The notes below the pieces were generated by a model that saw only the letters and a program-made list of their open reading frames with translations, was not told where the DNA came from and did no database searches. A program made the position numbers and the translations under genes. DNA of 64,000 nt, taken from Ligula intestinalis (taxonomy: Eukaryota > Platyhelminthes > Cestoda > Diphyllobothriidea > Diphyllobothriidae). The stretch lies in assembly GCA_036362985.1 (NCBI GenBank), contig JAYGXS010000010.1, positions 6,225,293 to 6,289,292 on the forward strand. Direction: 5' to 3'. This document shows positions 22,206 through 34,739 of this stretch, one piece after another; position 1 is the first letter of the stretch; each line of letters opens with the position of its first letter.

Positions 22206-22212
22206 CCAAGCC

Positions 22213-22262
22213 CCTTTATAAATAAAAGTATTGTTCCAGCAATCAAGCCGTCTTCTGCTCCT
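22213..22262 (+). mobile_element. PLE-A terminal 50-bp remnant
   Basis: AATAAAAGTATTGTTCCAGC, AATCAAGCCGTCTTCTGC: the last 50 bp of a type A element only. Confidence 0.55.
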
Positions 22263-22794
22263 CAAATCCGACTATTTCCACAACATTATTGGCACATTTG
22301 AACCCTTGCAAGTTGGAATTTGGTTGCTTAATCCTTCCTCTAGGGGTAAGCTGCTTAAATTCAAATTAATTATCTTCAACAAATTCAGTTAAAACGTAAT
22401 CGTGTGGATTGCACGTATTCTCTGAAAGTAACACACCTATTTTTAACGTTGTGGGAACTGTAACAAATCCTTTTACTGTCTGCAGGGAGTATATTCCATT
22501 GACTTGGAGGGAGAAGTAGCGACATTTGAAGCTTTTATAACTGACTCATTTCGAAGGTTAAATTAAATTCTAAACATGGAAAATATCCCGAGTTTATTTT
22601 TGCAAGTTTGGATTGAACTTATTTGGGATTTTCAGATAATGTTTTATTAAAATACTTGTGTATAAGGAAATGACGATAGGACAGCTCAGTTATGATACTG
22701 AGTTGAATTACTGAACAGAATTCTGCATAAAATGCAATCGCGTTTTTGCAAAAAGGAAATAGTATCTTCCCCTAGAGCAGTTTTAAAGATTCTG
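22263..22794. other. Unassigned AT-rich spacer
   Basis: No supported feature. Confidence 0.35.
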
Positions 22795-23430
22795 TAAACA
22801 GCAAAATTTATTGAATCCATTAGTTTCGAGAGTGCTCATCAGTTGCTTCCTCTTGTTTTTTAACGTGATTAACGTAAGGGAAGAAAAAAATTGAATTCAT
22901 ACAGAAAAATCGATGCAAAACAGCAAGGTCACAGTAAATGGCTAAGAAGCCATCAATAGCATTAGAAAGTTAAAACGCTGTGGGCAGCAAAAAACGGGGA
23001 AAAACATCTCAGACAAAAAAATGGTGAGGGAAATGCATCAACAAGGAACTGGTGTTACCACGGCAGAGTTATGTTCACCACATGCAATAGCTTTTTTTTT
23101 AGGTCGGGTTTAAATCGCCCTTGGTAAGCCGCCTCCAGGTAGCATACGGTACGAGTTGTCCGTGCCCTAATAAGTACTCGGAAAGAGGTTTTGAGGTCCA
23201 CAGAATGGTCCGTATCTAGCAGATGTTCAGTAATCTATAAATGGGGAGTTCTGCATTCTTGTTTCAATAACCAGCTGGGTAAATGCTCCTTGGTTCTGGC
23301 GGGCCCTTGCCTTTGTGTTCGCTCTATACACTCGCATCCACAGGTGCATGTAACTTCATAAAAAAGGGGCATGCAACGTCAAGGCGTCCTTCATGCGATG
23401 AATGAGAAAGGGCTTAGTTGGATTGCACTA
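22795..23430 (-). pseudogene. PLE-F, GIY-YIG tail and 3' region
   Basis: On the minus strand 23390-23310 reads YEVTCTCGCECIERTQRQG, a GIY-YIG half with cysteines, then KEHLPSWLLKQE, then VDLKTSFRVLIRARTTRT and EAAYQGRFKPDL (about 23200-23110), then the type F 3' region ending in CAACTGATGAGCACTCTCG, AAACTAATGGATTCAATAAA. A stop interrupts after the KQECRTPHL segment. No inverted partner was found at the high-coordinate side. Confidence 0.7.
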
Positions 23431-24547
23431 CCCATGCTCCGTCGTCGGTTTGCGTCTGTGGGCGGGGCTGAAAGGAGAACAAGAGAAAACTGAAAGTGAC
23501 TCTGACGCACTTTAATCTATCGCAGTGCGCTAAAAGTCTTGGCTTGGAGGGTTACCAGCTGAAGGGTTAAGTTGGACACCAAAGTCGGTCCAGTGTGTCT
23601 TCTTGTGTGTAGTAGCTGTCTGCAGGCTGAGAGTCAGATTTAATGGCTCCTTTTTACCAGGACCTTTAAGGCGCTACCAGGCAGGAGCCTACGTAGCGAG
23701 GTGTGCTGTTGGTGCGCGTGTTGAATGTTTGTCGCGCCAGTCGTCTGCGCCCTCACTGGTCTTCTCGATTTTGTGCTGACATCCAGTTCGGATGTGGGAG
23801 AGGTGAGAGAGCGACGGAGGGTTGATTCTCCGAAAGCCTCTTTTCTCTCTAAGCCCGCGGGAGCCACCGCGTGGCCTCTTCGAGAGCGATGGTCGAGCTG
23901 TCAGGTATTTGTTCTCCTGTGTTTCGCACTACCTTTTGGCTCCAGATAGTGTTCAGCTTTTAGATGCTTATCCTACGGCTCTCTGTTAGCTCGCTATTGG
24001 GGACCCTTCATATACCAAAACGCCTGACTGCATGACTAACATCCACTGGACAGAGACATCCTTTACATTTTTTCTGAAAATAAATATTAGGCAAAAATGC
24101 TATCATTGGTTAAGTAGGTATTCGAAATACAACACATCAAAATGTAAGCTATAAACGAGAGGGTGCAACTCAAAATGCTTGAGAGCAGAGACCCGCCTGT
24201 TGAATGGTCTTGTTGCACACATACGTCAGGTTGTCTGCGTCCCCACTGCTCATTGGGGTTCATCTTCCTCAACTGAGCAAATGTTGAAACTAATTATACA
24301 CAAGGATGCATTTAAGTGTTGTCTGTTTTATTTTGGTTCTCCTGACCTACGTCTAGACTTATTAATTATTCATCTGCTGATAGCTATTCATGCGATAACT
24401 CCCCTGTCACGCATTTTTCGGCATCTTTACTACTCGAGATGATGGTGGAAAAGAACCATTATGTCTTTGATTCTCTCATATATGTAGTTCTGCCTGGCGA
24501 AATTGAAGGCGTCGTAAGATGAGTTATTTTAAGACAGACTTATTATA
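23431..24547. other. Unassigned region
   Basis: GC-richer at 23440-23950; no conserved coding or repeat partner recognised. Confidence 0.35.
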
Positions 24548-24705
24548 GTATTTAAAAAGTCAAGCTTAGCGAGCATATGTTGTCAGCATATCTTTATCAG
24601 GCCAAAAAATGTGTAGTGGTAATTAAAATTGTACAGTTGGAGACGGTTTATAAGGGGAGTCTGATTACAATTCATCGTTTACGCGTCGCCCGCATGGCGG
24701 GGTGG
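24548..24705 (-). repeat. Inverted PLE-G 3' end (left boundary of a composite)
   Basis: The reverse complement matches 27826-27990: CCATGCGGGCG, GTAAACGATGAATTGTAATC, TTTTTTGGCCTGATAAAGA, GACTTTTTAAA. It therefore faces the plus-strand type G end 3.3 kb away, and the two may bound one PLE that was later invaded. Confidence 0.6.
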
Positions 24706-24760
24706 GCGTGGGGGGGTTTGGGGGCCGGGGGGGGGGGGGGGGGGTGGGGGGGGGGGTACT
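24706..24760. repeat. G-rich homopolymer tract
   Basis: Several G runs, the longest near 20 and interrupted by single T, C or GCC. It could form G-quadruplexes or be an assembly-sensitive tract. Confidence 0.85.
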
Positions 24761-24839
24761 GGGTTAGATTTCGGGCGTTGTTCCGGAAAGGCTCATCCTC
24801 AGGAATATTGACGAACGTGCCATAAAGCCTGCTACCTTA

Positions 24840-25020
24840 ACCGCAGAAAAGAAATACGTGTTCATAAGACTGCCTTTCTTAGGTGATGCAACAAGCGATC
24901 TGGTCAGAAGATGCCTGAGGAATGCAATCGCAAACGCCTTCATCGCACCTCTTGTCGATGCGAATTATTTAGTCGATAATAACGAAAACTTTCAGATTGA
25001 CTACCGGACATCGCCTGCGC
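24840..25020 (+). pseudogene. PLE-G linker fragment
   Basis: VFIRLPFLGDATSDLVRRCL and a following NAIANAFIAPLVDANY match the LP(F/Y)xG..S..LxRxL linker that lies between RT and GIY-YIG in PLEs. The open frame continues to 25145 with no further similarity seen. Confidence 0.5.
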
Positions 25021-25289
25021 CCTCCTGCATTTCCGGTCTCCTTGACTCTGTCTTGACACCAGTTCCCGGTACGGCTGTGATCAGAGAGTGGGGTGGACGA
25101 GGCCAGTTTGCCTTCAATGTACTTCTGCCACAATCGTCGCGTTGATACTGGATAGGTGTGTCAGAGTTGCGTAAAAGTGGAAGCTAATTGGCTAAAAAGT
25201 TTGGCGATTTCTTACAAACGGGAAGAATGTATGGGAAGCGGTCAGCCATCTGCTCACCTTAATTGGAATTGGAGTTGCGTATAGGCCAG

Positions 25290-26000
25290 AAGCAACCACC
25301 GGGAGCCTGGTCATGCAACTGAAAGACCCAATGCCACAGCAGGAAACGACTGGAGTCGTTTGCCGAAAAATGCAAGTATGTCGGAGAAACCAGGAGATTA
25401 CTCTGGACGCGAATGGCAGAGCATGCAGCGGATGTGAGGAAGAAAGACACCAACTCCCAGGTTGCAGCTCACTCAATGGGACCCGGCGATATTTTCAAGC
25501 TTGATGAGGCCGAAATCCTCGAGCCGCGAGCTACTGGAGTCATGGTTCTCAGGTCTCTAGTCCATCAACATGGGCAGCGATTTGGTGATTCCTTATGTGT
25601 ACTGAAGCAGTAACTGAGCAAGAGAATCAGTCACGTGGGAAGAGCTGGACAGAGCAAGAACTCCGACGACAGCGAGCCTGATCTCCGCACAATTACTAAG
25701 CTTGCATCCAACATGGGCAGGGAAATCGCGGCACTTAATGTGTCGAACGCGAAGTGTCAAGCCATCACAGCACCAATAAAGCCCCAAGCGGTGGCTACAG
25801 GAGTTGATGATTACAGTCCACACGGGAATGAACGCTACAAACTATAAATACCAAGCGATCTCTGCCTATTTTATACATATCTGCGCATGACTTGGACTAT
25901 TGAACCATTATCTGTGATTAAGGATTCCCAACGGAATCCGAAACGTCAGGAAAAAAAAAAACTCCTGTTCCAGTGGTCGCATCTTCTTCTTCTTCTGGGC
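25290..26000 (+). pseudogene. PLE-C, GIY-YIG half and 3' end
   Basis: KDPMPQQETTGVVCRKMQ (25321-25374), a frameshift, YVGETRRLLWTRMAEHAADV (about 25377-25436), FKLDEAEILEP, then the polar tail ending near HGNERYKL (25846). The 3' end holds AAGGATTCC-CAAC-GGAATCC, GAAACGTCAGG, TGTTCCAGTGGTCGC and a TTC run (25918-25998). Related type C copies lie at 47195-47755 and 61195-61880. No inverted copy of the end was found at its left. Confidence 0.75.
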
Positions 26001-26684
26001 TGTCTAGTAATGAGGTCATCTGCTGCGTGGCCGTAGGGTGGCGCGTTCACGTGTGCGTGCGTGCTTGTCGAAGCAGAAGTTCACCAGCTGCAGAACACGC
26101 TTATTGGGAAGGGATAATCAAAAAGTTTTATCCTCAGAAATATTAGCGAACGAGTAGTGAGCGTTAGCGCCACTGTTGAAACCCGTGGTCGCTGACTCAT
26201 CACACCAACGCTGCAGTTGCGTTGACTGCCGAGACCCTGCTTGCCTCTCGCTCAGTGCCCCGCGCGAAATAGGGACCACCCACGCAGGCGAGCCCACCTC
26301 ACGCGGTCCAACCAATCACCATCAAGGCTGCCGAAACAAAGAGAGCATTTGGTGGCCGCCCGGGATTACTGCTGTGAGACAATACTTGGGATTCTGTCTC
26401 GAGCGGGATGGACGCGGCATGCAGCGTCTTTGGCCACTGTGACGACGCTGCGCTCTCAGACGGCCCTCACAGTTGAACACCATGCCAGACCGAGTGGCAA
26501 CTGTCTCCAAAATCTTGTGCACACAATACATTCTTCCTACTACTCTGGCCTTCCCAAGTCTTCTCTCTCAGATGTCCTAGGTAACCGGGTTTAAAAGATC
26601 GTAGCCGGTAGGATTATACCTAATAAGCCTCAAAACCACGCGATAAACGCAGCAAAAACTCTGCTACTATAACTTAAAAAAGAA
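26001..26684. other. Unassigned region
   Basis: GC-moderate sequence with short open frames on both strands (26118-26594) that show no motif I recognise; possibly part of an older retroelement. Confidence 0.35.
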
Positions 26685-27990
26685 AGACGCGTTGTTAGGC
26701 GATGGAACAATCAAACTGAGAGGTCGAAGTCTAAAGACAGCGCTCACAAGCACTTTTTCCACAGCGAACTTACGCGTATTCTTCACGAACTCTCCAATGC
26801 AGTGATTAGGAGGTCAATGTTATAATGGTGACAACTGACGTATGTCACCGTCGAATTACACCCTGTTGAAATCCCCAAGAAAAAACACGATGAGAAGGGC
26901 ATTATTCTGGAATCCACCCGGAGGAGGGTTTTTTAGTGCACAGAACCCGGAGTTGCTGTCTCGGTTGACAGTTACCGCTGGTTGATCTTCAGCGCACTAT
27001 TTGTCCCACCTCGAGGGCAAGCCCTGGCAAAAGGGGTGGACTGCAGTGTCCTCGCTATCCGGTCTGTGATGCGACGCTCTCTGTCTGCTAAGGACAGTGG
27101 CTTATGAGAGACAGTCAAGTTTGCGTTCACCTGTAGCCTGATTGGCGCATTGGGACAACTGCGACTCGTGGCGCGCGCGAGGAAGCGCGTGCATCTGTGT
27201 CCTCTCCAGAGGCTAGGGTCATCTCTAGTGGACAGTCAATGCCTGTATGCAGTCAGAGCTAACAAACAAAGACACTTGGCTCGGCTCGGCGCCTCAGGAA
27301 AGCCTCCAAAGCTTGCTACCATTTGGTCCGGCTAATATCCTTACAGTAAGGAGCGTGTCCCGTTTAAGGTTACAACGGTGTGCATTTGCTCTTTTACTTG
27401 ATCCTGTGGCGCAGGATACATTGGGAGAACAACGAGGAGCTTAGAAAAGAGGGTACGTGAACACATACTGCGCTGGCTAAAAAATGCAAAACTAGATTGA
27501 TTCCGAGATCCGTTCTCGCTCAAATTGTTAGTTAGAATTACCGAGACGATCCTGACGAGGTTTCACTGGTTGACCGCCAGATACCAGCCAAGTCAACGGC
27601 TGCTAGCAACAGCGGATGGTGTAGCTATACGGCTGGCTAATTTGGTGTTATACTGTCAGAAGTCGCTAATAGAAGCACTAACGCCAGGTGGCGGTCGCAC
27701 GTCACCATAGTGACAGTTATTCCCTCCGTGCTAACACCAGTTATTTTAACTCCACCTACGCGATCAATGATCAGTACTCAGAGCCTATTCTTATTGGTCC
27801 ATCCTCTAGCGCAATGCCCTTACCAGCTAAACTGTCCATGCGGGCGGCGTGTAAACAGTGAGTTGTAATCATAAGACGCTTATTATCTCCGCTCAAATGT
27901 ACTTTTTTGATTCATGCAATTGAACCAGCCTGATTATGAATTGCCGAAAACATATGTTTGCCACATAGACTTTTCAAGTTAAACATGAGG
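26685..27990 (+). pseudogene. PLE-G, linker, GIY-YIG fragment and 3' end
   Basis: LLGDGTIKLRGRSLKTALTS (26692-26752) is the RT-nuclease linker. About 27395-27480 encodes CGAGYIGRTTRSLEKRVREH, the YIG half of the nuclease. 27590-27720 encodes QRLLATADGVAIRL and a following tail. The 3' end has CCTGATTATGAATTGCCG, AAAACATATGTTTGCC and GACTTTTCAAG (27926-27985). About 26840-27330 between linker and nuclease is unrelated and looks inserted. Several frame breaks; not functional. Confidence 0.65.
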
Positions 27991-28790
27991 AATCTCTACT
28001 GAATTCCTGTACGTCTTTCAAAAGGTATCACAAACTAAGCATTATAGTTTGCAATGACTGTAGATGTTAGCATACAGTTCACGACGAGCGAACAGATAAG
28101 AGGCCTCCCCAATGAATATTCTACAGTATCAAATGATTAAAAACTCTAACTTACAAAAAAAGACAAAGGCCTTCCTCCTAGCTAACATTTAAAAAGTTCT
28201 GATCTCTAATCACCTAAATTCAAGAAAGAATAACCTAAAGTATCTTTCTGTAAACTAGATATGTAAAGCTGAATGGCGTCAAAAACCAGGTAGGAAAAAT
28301 GCACACTATCAGAAACCTCATTGTTGATTGAGGCAGGCTCTTTTACGGATATCAAACAGACGTTCAATCCAAAGGCCGACATCCTGATTTGTCCAGAAAT
28401 TTTGTTTGAGAGAATACATGGTAAAATGCTAATTTTGGCTAACACCGCATGAACTGGGGCACGACTCTGTCTCCGTCTGAATATGCGGGTATGCAGTTAT
28501 TAATAACTTTGTCGTCCTCATCGCCAGAAATGAACTGCCTGCCCGAGCGAACAGACGGACTCAGTGAACCTCAGCAAGTCTGTTGACCAGAATTTGGGCG
28601 GACGTCCTTCAAGCAACAAGTCCCTGAACAAAGTTGACGGCCTCCTTCGCCCCGTCGTCATTAGAAATGGACGCAAAGGAGACAGACAGAGTAAGTAAAC
28701 CTTAGCAAGTTTTTTTTCGACCTGTTTCTGCCTGACGGACGCATTACACCATGCAATTTAGAAAGACATGGCATTAAAAATCAAAGCTTT
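27991..28790. other. Unassigned AT-rich spacer
   Basis: No supported feature. Confidence 0.35.
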
Positions 28791-28794
28791 CTCG

Positions 28795-29465
28795 CCTTCA
28801 TCATCCACCAACGAAGACGAAGAAGAAGGTTCAAGGATATGGACCGAGTTATATGACGTTTCGGACACTCGCTTGTTTCCATCGTCAGAGTAACGTGGTG
28901 GTTGTTCCTGCGTGCCGGGACTGTTTCAGCCCTTCTGCATGCCTGTTATTATATCCGTGCTCAGCGCACGAACCTTGACCTGCTTGTTCGCTGCTCACTC
29001 TCCGTGAGATTGATCGCTGGGGGGCTCGTGTGACCTTTGTCCCCTCTGCGGCTGTCGTAAATGTTGGCAAGTCAGTGTGCTTACTGGTCTGTTCCTCGTT
29101 CACCTACCGACTTATCACTTGTTGCTGCCCGCATGGGATCATGTCAACCTCGTGTGCGCAGTTGCGGTGAGGTAGCGTTTCACGCTGGTCACCTGGCCGA
29201 ACCCTCTCTTATCTTCTTCTGATCTCAGGTGTACTCCATGCTTTTGTCAATCTCACGGATAGTCAGCAGCGAAAACAATTGCGTGCGCCGAGCACGGATA
29301 TAATAACGGGCACGCAGCGAGGCTGAAACAGTCCCGGCAAACAGAAACAACCACCAGATTACCCTGACGATGGAAACAAGCGAGTGTGCGAAACGTCAGT
29401 CCCAAAATAACTCGGTCCATGTCCTTGAACCTTCTTGTTCGTCTTCTTTGGGGGATGATGAAAAC
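28795..29465 (-). mobile_element. Mini-PLE, type E, with inverted ends
   Basis: The minus-strand 3' region (28795-29247) is followed by an inverted copy of its last 215 bp (29248-29465, plus). Both arms contain CAATCTCACGG, GAGCACGGATATAATAAC, GAAACAGTCCCGGC, CTGACGATGGAAACAAGCGA and AACTCGGTCCAT. The retained piece lies wholly in the 3' untranslated region, so no protein is encoded. The body matches 15785-16245. Confidence 0.8.
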
Positions 29466-29689
29466 GATAAGATATCTAGAACTCAAATGTTTGCGCAAAC
29501 CTTTCTGTGTCTGTTGGTCAATTAGATTAGTTAACCTGGGCCTCATGTTTACATGACCTCTATCGCTGTTCCTCTTCCTTGTATTTACTCACCATCATAA
29601 AATTGTAAACTACGGGTCAAAAGTCATGTACAATGTCGATAGTTTACGAAAGACTGTCAATCAGTCGCAAACTGGCATTAAGTAAAATT

Positions 29690-30165
29690 TTTATGCTGAT
29701 TATCGTGCAGCCTAATACAAAATCACTTCAGTCATGTGATGGTGCCGGCTTTTAAACGAGACCCTTTCTGACCACGTATACTCTGCAAAATGGTTACTTA
29801 GCTAGTGTGCATTTAACTTACTGTTTTTCACTGCCCTTATGAATTCCAGTATATTGTGTAAAAACATGCAAGAAAATATGCGTGGTTCTACTAGCAGTAT
29901 ATTGAGCCATCTTTAAATTTTATCCTTCATGAAGACGTATCTTTCGGAATTAAAAGAGTTTGAAACCTATCGAGCATTACACTTCAGTTCAAGGTTTCAA
30001 AACTGCATACTGAACACATGCTGTCTAAAGAAAGGAATCTTTTTACCTACGGTGTAAGGATGAAGTCACATAGTTCTCATAAAAATTTGCAATAGATGTG
30101 GATCATGCCATACACATTATCGGCAGTATCAATAAATTGATGGATTTGATGTATTATGAGTTAGC
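29690..30165 (+). repeat. Repeat R3, direct copy 1
   Basis: About 470 bp matching 31355-31825: ATCGTG(C/T)AGCCT, AAGGTTT.., CACATAGTTCTCATAAAA and AATAAATTGATGG in the same order. It is AT-rich and non-coding. Confidence 0.6.
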
Positions 30166-31354
30166 ATGCATTTTTGTAAAATTTAGAGAAGGCGTAATTT
30201 TCCATGAAGGGAGTGTCCTCTATCGAATATATTTGAAGCTACAAGGGCAATGAAAAGCAATGTGTTTGATGCATGCTACTCAAGCAGACTTTTTACACAA
30301 TATATTTTTTTATAAGCGGGCAGGAGGGCGCTCGCTTAAACGCAAGCATCCTGATATGAATAAAGCGAATTGAGATTAGGCCGCATGATTCTCGGTATTA
30401 CAACCCTTATTTGATGTCTGTTTGTTATCCATCATAAATCCTTCGGCATTTTGCCTGATTTCCCTTCGATCCTGTACAAGTAAGTGAACAGGACTGTTTG
30501 CAGAAGTTCTTCGGTGCGCACCTTTTATGCGTCCCATCGTTAACCGAAAGGACGGAGGGAACATGGAACACTCCCTAGAATAGGTTGCGTTCCGAAAAAC
30601 TTACCGTTGGCACTCGGTATTGCTGCTGAGGATAAGGTCACAATCTGGGCTTTGTTCAGCGCTTACGTTAAGACATAAGAATTGGTAGCATTTCTAAAAC
30701 GTTGGGTACTGCTATCAATCTTGCAGTGGGTTTCTGTGGGGAATGCGCTCACTCCCACGATTAAACATCACAGGAAGGCTACAAGTACAACTTACGCCGC
30801 TGTGATGATCGATTTTTCCTCATACCTGATTTGTTTCATGTGGCTGTAAAGTGCTTGGTCTGAGTAAATGCGCTTTCTCTCTCTCTCTCTGAGTGGTTGG
30901 TGTTTTACCTTTCTCGCTTACGGACTGTTGGGAACCGTTCATGTTAACTAGAAGTACCAGGTGCGGGTCATGGCAGTTTCTCAGGACCCTGTCCTTCCGG
31001 CACGGGGGGGGGGTGATGCCTATTCCATTCTGCGCAACCTTTCCTTCAGTCGGAATTCGGTTGTGAGCCCAATTGGCGTGTCGCACGGCAAACGAAAGAA
31101 GCAGTAGCACCGATCTCTAACAAATGTTTTAAAATTTAATAAAATGCTTACACGGCCTACTGATCTCCAGGTTCTCACGCCCTGCAGTATACTGCCAGTG
31201 CTCTTTTACAGACACTTAATGGAACTGACTTATTTCGCCATGTTCTCGAACCCTGACAACAGCTGTAGCAGTCAGTAGTATACAGTACGCACCAGAATTC
31301 GTGCAACATGCCAATATATGTGAATGATTTATCCTCACTGGCTAATGGATATTG
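30166..31354. other. Unassigned spacer
   Basis: It includes a short CT run (30880-30890) and a G10 run (31003-31012). Minus-strand open frames at 30376-30564 and 30820-31110 have no recognised motif. Confidence 0.35.
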
Positions 31355-32160
31355 ACTCAGTTTGTGATACTGATTATCGTGTAGCCTGTTCTGTATTTAT
31401 GTAAGTCATGCTAGGATGCGGGCTTTTTAACGAGCTTTATTCTGATCACTAACAAAACGAATGTGACTGCCTTTATAAATTCTCATGTATTTTATGGAAA
31501 GCCTGCATGAAGAAATATTCCTTGTACTGTTTTGATAGCAAATTATGCCTTCGTTGCATTTTATACTTAAAGAAAGGGTATCTTTTGCTTTTAAAATGTT
31601 TCTAAATTACCTAATTATTTTGAAACCCTCCTGACTGCTACAATCGAATTCAAGGTTTGCAAAAATCGCACTGTGTACATTCTGTTTAAGGAAAAATACG
31701 TTTTCACCTGCAGTTTGCGAAAACATTCACATAGTTCTCATAAAATGCTGCAATAAATGTGGAGCATGGTTTATATGGTAAAAACATCATTAATAAATTG
31801 ATGGCCATGATTTATGATGAAAAAACACCTCACAATCGTACAAAAACTCATAATAAGACATTTTTCTTTAACCGGCGATAGCCTTTATTTACGTATAAAA
31901 TTTAAAAAAGGCGTAATTTTCTCCCAAATAAGTCTAAAAATAATTTTTCTTGCATGTTTTCCATAAAATATATTTGAATTCAAGCAGTCAGTCAAATCAA
32001 TAATAAAAACTCATAGTATTTAAGCACTTACTTTTTAGAGTACATGCGTTTTGTTAGTGGTCAGAACAAAGCTCATTAAAAAGCCCGCATTCTTTCAGGA
32101 CTTAAAGCACTTCAGATTCGGCTACACGATAAACAATAGCACAACCTGAGTCAAAAATGA
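31355..32160. repeat. Repeat R3, copy 2 with inverted ends
   Basis: The left end (31355-31500) and the reverse complement of 31965-32160 share TATCGTGTAGCC, GATGCGGGCTTTTTAA, GAGCTTT, TTCTGA(T/C)CACTAACAAAACG and ATTTTATGGAA. The interior is AT-rich with no protein. It looks like a non-autonomous foldback element. Confidence 0.65.
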
Positions 32161-32224
32161 TTAGCAAAGGAGTATCAATCTTTCGCATATTTCGGCCTGT
32201 TGCACGAATTCTGGCGCGTTCTCT

Positions 32225-32395
32225 AGGCAGATAGTATTGCCGGCAAACACAAGGGAGACTGGAATGGCCTGTCCTGCCTTATAAGCCTTTGTCAGACAGT
32301 CATACCCAGCTCCAAGTGGTGCACGACTTGAGTCTCGAACTCGCGGCCTTCTTGATCTGCGTCTAACGCTTTGACTAGGGCCAGAGAAATGAGAT
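32225..32395 (-). repeat. tRNA-derived SINE type 1
   Basis: Minus strand, in order: a B-box-like GAGTTCGAGACTC, GACTGTCTGACAAAGGCTTA, GGCCATTCCAGTCTCCCTTG. It faces a plus-strand copy at 32478-32640. Confidence 0.6.
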
Positions 32396-32477
32396 TAAAG
32401 TCAAGGACGGAGAGGGACAAGTGAGTTTCGTTCATGGCCGGTGGATGTTCGTCAATATCTCCCTACCGAAACTGTCA

Positions 32478-32640
32478 AGACATCGAGGTCATGTCTCAGG
32501 GGTAGGGCATTTGACTCTGATCAAAAGATGACGAGTTGGAACCGCAAATGGTGCACCCGTTGGGGCTGTGTATAACGGGTTGCCGACGGCTAATACGTCA
32601 AAACAGGCCATTTCCGTCTCCCTTGTCTTTGTTGCATATG
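32478..32640 (+). repeat. tRNA-derived SINE type 1
   Basis: Clear tRNA-like head: A box TCTCAGGGGTAGGGCA (32494-32510) and B-box-like GAGTTGGAACCGC (32532), then GACGGCTAATACG, GGCCATTTCCGTCTCCCTTG and TCTTTGTTGC. It is the best head sequence of the family in the window. Confidence 0.65.
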
Positions 32641-34735
32641 CTATCTACTCCTGTTTATTTAATTTTTGACGCTCAATAGGGCTAAATTAACATTAATCGG
32701 GATACAAACACTATTTGTAACTGAAAAACACGTTTGCCTATGCTTACCTTACTGCAACTGGACTCATTAATTCAATACGCTCATTCTCTTCCTAATAAGG
32801 AGAGAGCATAAGGTAAAAGCACCCTGGGGTAGGTACTGGGCCAAACGGTTTATGTCCCCCCACCGCAAATGCTTTTATCTCCTGCTGCCCATTGTAACGT
32901 CCAGCCCCAACAACAAATATGGCAATCGCGTCGGAGAAAATCAAAAGGAATGCGTTCAGCGGATTTTGGTGGTACATGAAAACGGAGAAATGTGTATTCA
33001 GTGGAAGTGACGTGGTTCGGGCCGAGGACGTTGTCCTGGAAAGACCGAAAATCTTTGGATGATAGGAAAAAGAGACTGTCTTAAAATGTAGGCGGGGGGA
33101 GAGAGGGAAGAGGCAAGACGGTTTTTGTCGGGGATTGAAAAAGCATCAGGTTGGGGCCAAGCTATGGATGCCGGAATGTCGAGTTTTCGAGTCCAGTCTG
33201 CACACTGAAGAGACTGGAGAGTTCAGCGTCGCCACAGCAGCCGAATTCTGTCGGCTTTGTGCGCACTGCTCAAAGCAGCACTAAAATTTTGCAAACATGA
33301 ATTTTGTTAGATATTAAATTAGGAAACGTACTCATACTCAAAGTAATTCCTTTAATAGCAGTAAACACCTAACGGAATCAATAAGGCCGGGTTCTTTACT
33401 CGGTCGTGTACATAGAAAATGTTAAACTTGTCTGTTTGTTTAATCTGAAGCGCTATTATAAAAAAACACTTCAAATTTATTACTATTTTACTACTGCTGA
33501 TTGTCCACCCGCCTTGTTAAACGGACGCAATCGAAATAGCGCATATTTGTTCAGCCTGATTTTGTGGCTCGCGTCTAAAAAGTCTAAAGACTCTCTGAAA
33601 GGCTACTGACTGAAAAAAAGCTTGCCTACACAACTAGAACACTGGTGTTGGTTGTTCAAGACAGTCAGCGGGTTTTTCTTCGCCCAAGGAATCCGCCGCT
33701 GCTTATCTCATGTCATTAATCAGAGTCAGGATAGGTGAACGTTAAGCGGAATTAATCTAACCTGCGAAAACCTTAGGCATGCCTCATTTTAATGATAAAT
33801 TGTTTTAATCACCTCGCTTGATGGGCAGCTGTCTGCGCAGTTACCCAGATTTTCCTAACTTAATGCTAAAAAAAAGCTAAATCGAGTCAGTGCAGAGGTT
33901 GTCAGTTATGGGAAAGTGGAAACACATGTTTGAGTCGACCTAAAAACAGAAGGTGTTGGTTGATCATCCTGGTAGATATGGAAGATATCAGTCATCATTC
34001 CATTTTTGTTATATTCTGGCTTATCTTTTTTATGCGTAAAGACAATAATTGACTTTGGAGTTCAGATTTATGGTAAAATATTCTTAAGAAATTTTGTTTA
34101 AAACTAAAATTTAAGAAAACTTCGGTCTCTGACATAAGAGCGCTTAGCAAGGCCAAAGCCGACTGGAGTGTTATAAATGTTAGTCAAAAGCCGTCTAAGG
34201 ACGCCTCGTCTGACTACCCAAGGAAGAACACGTCAAGAAGAGTGCAAAACTCGGAGTCTTTTGCATAACTTATACAGCGTACTTATGACAAGCAGAGCGT
34301 ACAGATTGAACCAATCAGGTTTAGGCCTCAAGATAGGGATACTATGCCGAGTGGGTTTTGGGCTGAACAGAGTGATAGGGCAGATCACTGATCGCGGCAT
34401 GGGATCTTTATTGATCTCATCTGTCGCGCGGCTTGCACGTGACTCGAGTAGGTAAGTAGGTAGGTCTGCCTCTAATACGGACGACAGCTCGAAAGGTAAT
34501 AGAACGTACCCCTTTCCAAAACCTCCCTTAAAACGAACGCTGATGACCGCTTCATTTTCAAGAAGATCCTTTATTATCCAACATGCATATGATTTTCGAG
34601 TTAATCGTTTGTTTGTGTTTTTTTGGCAAAAAGGCAGAAAAGATTATCAGATATCATGCCAAAGCAACGTCATCCTGCAGTTTTTTCGACAAATAACAGC
34701 AAACAAAGTAATGTAGTCTGCACAGTGACTGTTTG
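32641..34735. other. Unassigned region
   Basis: No repeat partner or coding motif recognised; AT-rich with small open frames. Confidence 0.35.
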
Positions 34736-34739
34736 TAAC

